The notes under the pieces: model-generated
Databases searched by the model: none
Told to the model about the DNA's origin: nothing
The model's input: the letters and a program-made list of their open reading frames with translations, nothing else
DNA from: Vermamoeba vermiformis
Lineage: Eukaryota; Tubulinea; Echinamoebida
Assembly: GCA_045837725.1 (NCBI GenBank)
Contig: JBEWZL010000300.1
Location: forward strand, 186,001-250,000
Reading direction: 5' to 3'
Length of the DNA stretch: 64,000 nucleotides
In this document: positions 54,655-63,038 of the stretch, piece after piece
Numbering within the stretch: position 1 is the first letter of the stretch
Layout: the number at the start of each line of letters is the position of its first letter
Translations under genes and position numbers: made by a program

Positions 54655-56550
54655 TTATTTTTTGGCTTGTTCGCGCCTGTTCCGATGTTTATTTGGCGAT
54701 TTTGGTCGGTTGTTGTTGTCTTTGAATGGTTTGAACGGACTCGTCAATTCAGACACGCGCTGAAGGTACTGCACTTCGGAGGGCAGCGGCGAGTGGTCTA
54801 TTTCCTTATTTAGTAATCACGTGATATGCAAAATTAGTAGCTGTGACGTACCAGGTGTTTTGGGGCTCGGCGTTGGATCCGAGTCCAAGTGATCGCACAC
54901 GTCCATCAATAGACTGGCCAGACCGTGCTTGTCGCCCTCGTGATAGCGCAATAATAAATTTGATAAAATTGCCACGTTCTTCGTCACAATCGCTCGTTGC
55001 AAGTCAATGTCCTTTGGCGTGCCGAGCGAAAATTCTTTCTTCTCGTTGAATTGTTGCAATATTAATCTTAATAAGGAAATCACTGCTGGTGTCTCGAGTA
55101 TTGATTGCGTAAATGAATGCAAATAAAACTTGTTCTCGAACAGCGAATTCTTTGCAGCTTTTGAGTTGACAGCACTGACCAAGTCCCGCAATTTAATCCA
55201 ACACAGTCCTTGCAACTTTTCTTCGGTCTTATCTGGAATAAATCTTTGCAAAGATTAGTAAACATTTCCTAATTGAGTAATGACAGAAATTTTCTCGTAC
55301 TTGTTGTCTTCGATGTCAATGTCCGGTACTTGAGTGGTGAACAAGTAATATTTGCCTGCGAATGAACCTCGTTAGTCATATCGCCTATAACCGCGCCATA
55401 TCACCAGTCACGCACCTGATCTAATGTACACTGCGTTCTTGGGATAGTGACTGCTCAGCTCTTCTTTCATGGTCTCCAAGTGTGCTGCAAACAAGTTGGC
55501 TGTCTCTTCGTTGAATTCTCTGAAAGGAGGGCTGGTTAGTACGAGAACAAATACAGCTTGCCCACGCGTCAAAATTTCGCAACAAAATCACGGTAATAAA
55601 TACGTCTTATAATATTATAGTCACTCGCTGAAGTACCTTAATGCAGTGTTAATTGGGTCTTGCAAATCTTTCGTGTCAATTTTTCCACCAGGGAACGAGA
55701 GACCTTGATATTCGGGACTGGAAACAAAGAATATACGTGAGTGATTGGTGTAGCAATGCTATAAATATATAATAGGTGCCTAGTACTATACATACTTGTT
55801 CTTAAATGGACTGCCAGGTCGTGCCTCACGTAACATAAGGACGAACAGATCAGAGTCGCGCGTAGATCCGCTTGGTTGTTTAGTGGGAGTTACTGGCTCC
55901 TTAATATTACTGTCGCTACTAGGTATATTTGTATTGTTTTGAATAGTATCATTTGATGTATTGAGTGCTGCGGTTGGTTGAGCAGATGTGTTATCAAGTT
56001 GGATCTTATTCATGTCAGCTGTAAGTTTATCCACTGCGATAGATAATAATTAATTGCTAGCATCATTAAAATATAAAGGCAAATTGGCATCAGTTTCAGA
56101 ATACAAGCTATCAAATTAATTAAATTACAATATTGGGAAAAATCATTTTATAAATTATAGGAAGGCCTTATATTGCTTAAATCGTTATAGCATGCCAATA
56201 AATAATAATCGTACTAATATCTTACCATCGCTAATTTTTTTGAGTGCGATCGGAATGATTCCTGCTGATCGAAATTCGCGTTGATATCTGAACTGCAAGC
56301 CACTCTTAATTGTGAACGGCGATCTGATACAGTATATTAATGACACTATAGTAATAACGGATAATATTTCAAATGATATTCAAGCGAGATCTGACGCGTA
56401 CCGCTCGTCTTTGTTGGGCGTGGATGACATTGTGCGGCAACACCGAGAAAGATCGCGTTCTAAATATATAGTGCCTACACGAGTGCTGATCGTATATTTG
56501 TCTCTTGTATTAAATCTTCTGAGTCCGATCGTGGTCACTCGTTTCAGCAT
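54655..56550 (-). CDS. Nudix hydrolase-domain protein
   Basis: Nudix enzymes cleave nucleoside diphosphates linked to another moiety. ATG 56550 gives a basic leader MLKRVTTIGLRRFNTRD that resembles a mitochondrial presequence; an in-frame ATG at 56430 (MSSTPNKDER) could give a cytosolic form. Exons join DER-SPFTIKSGLQFRYQREFRS, ISD-VDKLTADMNKIQ and FVLMLREARPGSPFKNK. The Nudix box is LSFPGGKIDTKDLQDPINTA followed by LREFNEETANL, keeping GG, REF and EE. After it come YYLFTTQVPDIDIED, QGLCWIKLRDLV and a C-terminal extension ending HRNRREQAKK. Overall it recalls coenzyme A diphosphatase-type Nudix proteins but the CoA signature is not evident. There are about eight exons. The N-terminal exon chain is less sure. 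Confidence 0.7.
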
Positions 56551-56756
56551 TCTTGAGATCTGGCCTAAAAATCTGTTTCAAACGATAAATACTTCGCTAA
56601 ACAACAAACAACAACTGTCACATCCGTACATGCCATAGATAGTCTTATTTGTTGCTCAGTGGTGACGGACTTTGACTGGATCGCGTAAACTCACCAAATA
56701 AAAACGAATTTTTTTTTGCTTTTAGTTCGTCAATCAACGTGCACATAATACACAAC

Positions 56757-56918
56757 ATGGTCTTCGGTACTATCAACAACTGGGTCAAGGCTCAATGGAA
56801 CGCTTGGAAAGCTGGCGGCATTGGCCGAGCTTTGATCCTTGAACACACCAAGAACATTGCTCTGTTCGTCGTATCAGTCTACTTGGCTCGATTCCACTCT
56901 CAAAAGTTATTGGATTAA
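56757..56918 (+). CDS. 53-residue membrane microprotein (possibly ATP synthase accessory subunit)
   Basis: ATG 56757 to TAA 56918, single exon. An amphipathic, Trp-rich N-terminus (TINNWVKAQWNAWKAGG) precedes one hydrophobic helix (NIALFVVSVYLARF) and a short polar end (HSQKLLD). Size and layout recall small inner-membrane accessory proteins such as DAPIT/subunit k of mitochondrial F-type ATP synthase (polar, GR-turn, one helix). The resemblance is weak and by eye. The coding quality and long A/T-rich UTRs support a real, probably highly expressed gene. Confidence 0.6.
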   Translation: MVFGTINNWVKAQWNAWKAGGIGRALILEHTKNIALFVVSVYLARFHSQKLLD

Positions 56919-57127
56919 TTTACTTCGGAGTTAAAACAATTTTGGTTTGCGGATTTGCTAATTAATGATCTTGCCGGATCTCGGTAACAAAATATTCTTG
57001 TACAAAGCTAATTCTATATTACTGTTTGTAATATATTGTAATAAATTTTAAAATCGTATACAAAGCTCTTACTAATTTTACAACATTTTTTATTGACAGA
57101 TCTCGATAATTACAACTTAATTCTAGT

Positions 57128-57508
57128 TTACAGCTCGTCTTTGTTCTTGTGGCGCTTAATTTTAGCATCAAGCTCATTAATATCAGGACGATCCTCCATT
57201 ACGTCATCAGCACCTGAAAACATGTTCTGAAGTCTCGAGCCAAAGTTACCGATCGCATCTGAGATGGAGGCACCCCAAGACCCTTCAGCGCACAACGAGT
57301 CGCAGATAGAGCAAGCAGTACATAACTTACAATACTTGCAGTAGCCACAGAATGGTTTTGCAGCGGATGTAACGCACGGACAGTCTCTGCAGTCTTTACA
57401 AAACTGGCAGTACTTGCAATAGGCGCACGGCGATTCTAGTGCGTGCGAATAGTGGGCTAGTGTTGCAAGAACGATAAAGGACAATACAACTGTGGTGATG
57501 TGTTTCAT
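57128..57508 (-). CDS. Cys-rich ER-lumen protein with C-terminal KDEL
   Basis: A single-exon gene of 126 codons. A signal peptide (TTVVLSFIVLATLAHYSHA) is followed by two Cys arrays of the CxYCxxCxxCxxCxC kind: PCAYCKYCQFCKDCRDCPC and PFCGYCKYCKLCTACSICDS (16 Cys in about 45 residues). Then come an amphipathic segment (ISDAIGNFGSRLQNMFSGAD) and an exact KDEL retention signal at the end (HKNKDEL-TAA). This predicts a soluble ER resident with many disulphides or bound metal ions. I do not recognise an orthologue with certainty. A role in redox, metal storage or folding is inference. Confidence 0.8.
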   Translation of the reverse strand: MKHITTVVLSFIVLATLAHYSHALESPCAYCKYCQFCKDCRDCPCVTSAAKPFCGYCKYCKLCTACSICDSLCAEGSWGASISDAIGNFGSRLQNMFSGADDVMEDRPDINELDAKIKRHKNKDEL

Positions 57509-57573
57509 TTTTCTGACTTAATTTTTGTTTTAAAACCGGAGCGCGTGGGGCATTTATTAAATGCGTACAAAAG

Positions 57574-57852
57574 TTACTTGCAATGCTGTTTTTGACTCCT
57601 TGTAAGTGGACGGGGAGCCACGGAGGTGTTGAACCACAGCGCCTCTTCTTTCGCGGTTGCCACAATATGTCGCATCTGCTTGTACAACGAAGGTTTCTTT
57701 GTCTGTTCGTCGGACGGTAGAAGTGAGGCCGCAGCAAATAGCAAATCCTGCTGCATTTGTTTGGGAGCTGAAGACTTCTTCGTGAGATGAATTACAACTT
57801 CTGGACCTGTTAAGTCGATAACCTCGATCTCGGCTAGACGTGGTGATTGCAT
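57574..57852 (-). CDS. SUMO-interaction-motif protein, paralogue 1
   Basis: A single-exon gene of 92 codons (ATG 57852). It opens MQSPRLAEIEVIDLTGPEVV; EVIDLT is a classic hydrophobic SUMO-interaction motif. A conserved module follows: KKPSLYKQMRHIVATAKEEA, LWFNTSVAPRPLTRSQKQ. The neighbour at 58379 shares the MQSP start, the VIDLT motif, two KKPSxYKQ modules and the LWxNT...P.TRS ending, so the two are diverged head-to-head duplicates. No known family is recognised. It may act as a small SUMO-binding nuclear factor. Confidence 0.72.
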   Translation of the reverse strand: MQSPRLAEIEVIDLTGPEVVIHLTKKSSAPKQMQQDLLFAAASLLPSDEQTKKPSLYKQMRHIVATAKEEALWFNTSVAPRPLTRSQKQHCK

Positions 57853-58164
57853 GCTGGGGATTTAGTGAATAACAAATTCGAAGGTTTTTTTTGCATAAGC
57901 AAAAAATTGGCTAAAAAGGTTCTTCAATCGTAAACGTAACTTTACAATTTAAATCACCCACGCAGGATCGCGAAATTCCCAGCCTAATCGGACGGTTACG
58001 AAAATAAAATAAATCACAATTAAAACACTGCATGTGACCAACCGATAGGAGAGAACGTCACCTTTTGTTGATTACAAAAAATCAAAGCAAAACAACAGGA
58101 TACATGGTCACAGATCAGTTCTACGGCAAATCTGACAAACACTTCCTCCCTGTTACTGGTCATG

Positions 58165-58345
58165 ACCTTCAAATTCATTGACCCGCTTTTCAAAATTCAT
58201 ATTCACTTTCCAAAATTCATTGACCCGCTTTCAATATTCATTTTCGCTTTCCAAAATTCATTTTCACTTTCCAAAATTCATTGACCCGCACTTTCAATAT
58301 TCATCGCTTTCCAATATTCGCTTTCCAATATTCGCTTTCGCTCAT
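58165..58345. repeat. Tandem repeat of TTTCCAAAATTCAT units in a bidirectional promoter region
   Basis: About nine imperfect copies of a 14-25 bp unit with core TTTCCAAAATTCA or CTTTCCAATATTC. Several are followed by TTGACCCGC. They occupy the space between the two divergent SIM-protein genes, closer to the plus-strand gene. The spacing varies, as in slipped-strand expansion. Confidence 0.85.
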
Positions 58346-58378
58346 TCACTTAACGACCAGTGTTAAATTCACTGACAA

Positions 58379-58900
58379 ATGCAATCTCCACCAGCCACCA
58401 GCCAGGTCATTGACTTAACAATAGATCTTCCCCACGCTGCTCGTGAAGATCCTCCACCAAAGAAACCTTCACTGTACAAGCAATACCAACAAATCGCTGC
58501 TGCCGCCAAACTGGAGGCTCAACAACATTCCAGAGGTCCCGCTCAATCGGCGATGAAAGACAGTCTGCGCAAGCGTCTGCCACTCACACCTTCCAAACGT
58601 AGTGCATCTGAAGTGGGTTCAGAGGACGAGAGACATTCTAAGCGAATGAAAACACTTGGTGGCTCAACTGAACCTCTCGTGTGGGGTAGACAAATCGGTG
58701 GTGAGCATAGCGATGTACCTCCTTGCCCAGCTACCACGATCCACCGTCCCATCGACGCCGACGAACGTCCAATAAAGAAACCCTCAAAGTACAAGCAATT
58801 TGCGAAAATTGAGGCAGAAGCAAAAGAAGAGGCTCTGTGGTGCAACACAGCTGCGGCACCACATCCACGAACTCGAAGTGGCAAGAAACAAATTAAGTAA
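58379..58900 (+). CDS. SUMO-interaction-motif protein, paralogue 2
   Basis: A single-exon gene of 173 codons. MQSPPATSQVIDLTIDLPHA holds a SUMO-interaction motif (VIDLTIDL). The module KKPSLYKQYQQIAAAAKLEA is followed by a middle part with basic, phospho-prone sequence (RKRLPLTPSKRSASEVGSED, HSKRMK: a likely nuclear signal). A second module, KKPSKYKQFAKIEAEAKEEA with LWCNTAAAPHPRTRSGKKQ, ends the protein. Compared with paralogue 1 (57574-57852), it carries an extra internal module, so an internal duplication or loss has happened. Function unknown; a SUMO-dependent nuclear scaffold is a reasonable guess. Confidence 0.75.
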   Translation: MQSPPATSQVIDLTIDLPHAAREDPPPKKPSLYKQYQQIAAAAKLEAQQHSRGPAQSAMKDSLRKRLPLTPSKRSASEVGSEDERHSKRMKTLGGSTEPLVWGRQIGGEHSDVPPCPATTIHRPIDADERPIKKPSKYKQFAKIEAEAKEEALWCNTAAAPHPRTRSGKKQIK

Positions 58901-58962
58901 ATATATATTATATATATTAATAAATAAATGTTTACATCGATTTTAAGCCGACTGCAATGATT

Positions 58963-61154
58963 TTATTTCCGCCTCTTGTCTTTTTTTTGCTCGAGATGAG
59001 CTGTGTTACCGTTATAAGCCCACGGACTCGGGCACGACTGACTCATGTACTGAGCCCACAGCTGTGAGTACACGTGATAGAACTGATTTAATCCCGCGTA
59101 GTACTGTTGCCAGTCAAATTCTACTCTGTTATCTGCACCAGATCCGTCGGCATCACCTTCACTCTCGTGGTCGTATTGCTCGTCATAACTGTGGTCCCCT
59201 CGTTGTGCAGCACTGTATGCCGGTGCATTGTTTTGTGGCTGATAATACTGCGCGTTGTGTGGATTATAATTGTAAGCGTAGTTTGCATTGTTATAATAAT
59301 CGCTATAATATTGGCCGTAATAATTTTGATATTGATTACTATTCTCATTGGTATTCACCTCGTGCTTAGTATTAATTTTCTTCTCATCGTCGTATTTTTT
59401 CTTGGCCTCTAGTTTCTTGGCCTTCTTTTCCTCACGTCGTTTCGTGTCTTCTTTTAATCGCAATGCGTCTAGACTCAATTGCTCCGCTGCCAACTTGTCT
59501 TGCTCGTCGGTCAGTTCAAAGTGATAGTTCTCTTTGATAACTTCATCCAAGTTCTCGGGCAGTTCATTGACGGGTGTTAAATACGCGTCGCTCACTGACT
59601 TTTGCAAAAATTCTCGTTCCGCGGCTGTCACGAAGCTGACCGCAATGCCAAGAGTGCCAAACCTGCCCGTGCGTCCTACTCGATGCAAATAGGTCTCGCC
59701 GTCGTGTGGCACATCGAGGTTAATGACGAGATTGACTTTATCGACGTCTACACCGCGTGCTGTCTGACATGGAACAGGCCGTCAGCGTCTGTAAATCAAA
59801 TAGTAGTACGAAGAACTTACCAAGTCAGTCGAGACTAATATGCGCAGCTTAAATCGTTTCAAGTTCTCCATTGTGTGGATACGCTCTTGTTGAGACTTCT
59901 GTCCCGAAATGAATTCATTGACCCACCCTTCCGCATTCAGTCGTTGGCACAGTGCCTCGGCTCTGTATATTAATATGAGCGAGATGATTACTATAGTACG
60001 ATTGTGTCCTTGCGTACCTCGCTTGATGGTTGCAGAATATAATACATTGATGGAAGGGTATTTGCGAGAGCACTTGAATGATCTTGTTCACTTTCCAGTT
60101 GAAGATCTTGTACGGGTGCGTGAGTTCAGCGGGCACTTGGCAGTAGAATTGTTTCACACCTGATGCATTAGATGAGCTTCATGCGACTTAAATTGGGTTG
60201 CTCGTACCTTCCAAGCTTGGCTTATCCGAGTCCAGCAGCACGAGCTGAGGGCTGTGCATCATGTTTTTGATATGTTGCAATAGATCTGCGGGATAAGTGG
60301 CGGATAAAGTCATCATTTGTTTCTTGTCTGGCAGTCGTTTGTAGATCCAGCTGAATAGACGTCAGTACCGCGATGAAATTAGGCACTAAGTAGCACTTAC
60401 AATATCACTTCGATAAAGTTCAAGTCAAACAGCTTGTCAGCCTCGTCAAATATGAACAATTTGATCGTATTTACATTCAAGTACTTCTCTTCAATCAGCT
60501 GTTTGATGCGTCCTGTACACTAGTCAGCGACTAATTTAAGCTAGATTTTAATATGATCGTACCAGGAGTGCCTATTATAACATTAGGCTGCTGTAATAAA
60601 CTCTTTAAATCTTCTTCAAGCGGTATTCCACCAATGAAAGTACTGCAGATCAGATCACCTTGCGCGATCAACTCTTTGCCGACTGTGTTCATTACCGCAG
60701 CACTTTGAAGAGCTATTTCGCGCGTTGGTGTTAAAATTAAAACCTATTTAATACTTCGGGTCAATCTAGAGTAAAATTATACCGTGTTCGGGCTTCTTAC
60801 CGTCGGTACTTTCTTATTTGTTGCCTTTAATATTTCCTCTAATGATATAATAGTATATACAAGTGTTTTGCCGGTTCCGGATTTCGCCTGTGCAATCACA
60901 TCTACGAAAATATTAAAAAAAGATTTTAGAAATTAAACAAAATTACCTGAGCCAAATTTTCCTTTTGGGATAGCTTGTAGTTGTATAGGAGATGGTTTAA
61001 AAAATCCTGCGGCATTTAAGCCAGCCAATATCGGCTTCGACAGAAGTAATTGTTCAAACGTAATATTCTCGTCTACTACGACATCTTTCGTTCTTTTTCT
61101 GGCACCATGTGAATGACTACTATAAGAGGATCCTTTGTCATGTGATGATGACAT
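58963..61154 (-). CDS. DDX20: DEAD-box helicase DDX20 / Gemin3-like
   Basis: An RNA helicase of the SMN-complex type. ATG 61154 ([10 protein letters not shown]) leads to [20 protein letters not shown] and [18 protein letters not shown], like the FESLLLSRPVLEGL start of DDX20. Helicase motifs are [10 protein letters not shown] (I), PTREIALQ (Ia), [11 protein letters not shown] (Ib), DEAD ([13 protein letters not shown]), TLSATYP (III; SAT), [14 protein letters not shown] (IV), [19 protein letters not shown] (V) and [11 protein letters not shown] (VI). The DLTARGVD and SATYP forms are characteristic of the DDX20 branch. The C-terminus has an acidic/Lys linker, then a Tyr/Asn/Gln-rich prion-like region ([19 protein letters not shown]) and [17 protein letters not shown]. 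There are about ten exons. The start lies about 75 bp after the purB stop on the same strand. Confidence 0.88.
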
Positions 61155-61227
61155 CGTAAATAATAAAGAAAGATCCGAGAGCAGGAATTTGCTACGAAAA
61201 ATCATGGCGCTAATTTATTTAGCAACT

Positions 61228-62890
61228 CTAGTGCTTGGGCAACACACCAATAAAGTTGAATGGTGTAATAGCCTTGAGCTCAGCCTTAACAGCGTCGCTA
61301 ACTTTCAACGTGTCAACAAAGTCAAACATCTGTTTCTGTGTGATTTGATCGCCAGTGCGTGTCAGCTCTTTCAACGCTTCGTACGGCTTCTCGTAGCCCT
61401 CACGACGCAACACAGTTTGAATGGCTGTGCAGGGGTTAGTATACGAGCACTTGCAAATCAAACTGGACGTACCTTCAGAGACCACGACCCAGTTCTCTTC
61501 GAGGTCCTTCTTAATGCGCTCGTCATTGATCAACAACTTGCTCATGCCGCGCAACAACGACTGGAAGGCGATCAATGTGTGTCCGAAGGGAACTCCGAGG
61601 TTACGAAGCACAGTTGAGTCCGTCAAATCACGTTGCAAACGCGAGATCGGGAGTTTGTTGGCAATGAATTCAAAAGAAGCATTGGCCAGGCCCAAGTTTC
61701 CTTCAGCGTTCTCAAAGTCAATAGGATTGACCTTGTGTGGCATGGCTGAAGAACCGACTTCGTTCTTGGCAATCTTTTGCTTGAAATAGCCCAACGAGAT
61801 GTACATCCACATGTCGCGGCTGAAGTCAATCAAGATGGTGTTGATGCGCTGTAGGATTATTAATGTTAATGCTCCTTGACTTAGAACAACGTACCATAAT
61901 GCCGTGGAAGAGAGCAGCGAGGTTGTCGTACTGTGAAATTTGAGTGGTCCATTGTTCACGCACCAAGCCAAGGCCAGAGACGAATCTAATAGGGTAGCAC
62001 ATGAGTAAGCATTAGTACTCAATAGGAGCTGCATACTTATCAGCAAAAGCGGGCCAGTCAATGTTAGGGAATGCAACTGCGTGCGCATTGAATTGACCAG
62101 TAGCACCACCGAACTTGGCACTCATAGGGACCTGTGAAATGATTAGCAGGCCTCTCAATGACCACTACAGGTGTGCTACATACTTGCTTCAACAAATTAA
62201 GTTGACCACGAGCTCTGTCCAAGAAAACATTGATCTCTTTGCCCACGCGTGTTGGAGTGGCTGGTTGACCGTGGGTGCGTGCGAGCATAGGCACTTCAGA
62301 CCAGTCGCGCACCATGGTCTCAAACTGAGTCAACAAGGAGTTGAGGGATTTGTAGTAGTCGTGCTCCATAGCCTCGTGCAAGGAAAGAGGGATTGACGTG
62401 TTGTTAATGTCTTGCGAAGTCAGACCGAAGTGGATCCACTCTTGCAGACCCTTCAAATTAGGGCATTGTTGGTCGATTTTTTGTTTCAAATAATATTCCA
62501 CGGCTTTGACGTCGTGATTGGTGACTTTTTCAATCCTGAAGTGCGTAATTAGCAAGAGATCTCACAAAAATAATTTAAAAAATCCCATAAGCGCAATTTA
62601 ATAATCAAAATTAATTATTATTGTGCTTACTCTTTAATAATCTCAGCTTGCTCCTCGGTAAAATTTTCCTTTTTGTACAAAGCTCGCAAAAGTTCGAAGT
62701 CTTTAAGATGCTGTTGCTTGGCTTGGACCAAAGCAGGAATAACATCAAATAAGGCAATAAAATATTCTACTTCAATGAGGACACGGTAACGGAACAAACT
62801 GTACTCGGAGAAGTATTCTGAAAGTCCTGAGACTTTGCTCCAATATCGGCCGTCAATAGGCGAGATAGCTCTCAAGGGAGACAATTCCAT
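61228..62890 (-). CDS. purB: Adenylosuccinate lyase, bacterial (E. coli-like PurB) type
   Basis: Catalyses two fumarate-releasing steps of purine synthesis. ATG 62890 starts MELSPLRAISPIDGRYWSKV, almost the E. coli PurB opening. Exons join IIKE-IEKVTNHDVKAVEYYLKQ, SQDINNTS, MLARTHGQPATPTRVGKEIN and VPMSAKFGGATGQFNAH. They continue with NTILIDFSRDMWMYISLGYF, the fumarase/lyase signature GSSAMPHKVNPIDFENAEGN, LPISRLQRDLTDSTVLRN and TIQTVLRREGYEKPYEALKE, ending NFIGVLPKH-TAG. The catalytic His (RTHGQ) and Ser (GSSAMP) are kept. It has about 455 residues, the usual length. Closer similarity to bacterial than animal enzymes suggests an old transfer; it is fully intron-bearing now. Confidence 0.93.
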
Positions 62891-63038
62891 CGTGTTGTTG
62901 TATTCTAAGGTAAGATAGTATTGTGAGGAAAGTTAATTCCGCAATGAAGCCTCGGTACCACGTGGTTTTGGGGTCAAATTTGGATTTTTCAACAATCGGA
63001 TCAATATTTCTTGCACGTAGGTTTTCGGTACCACAAAT

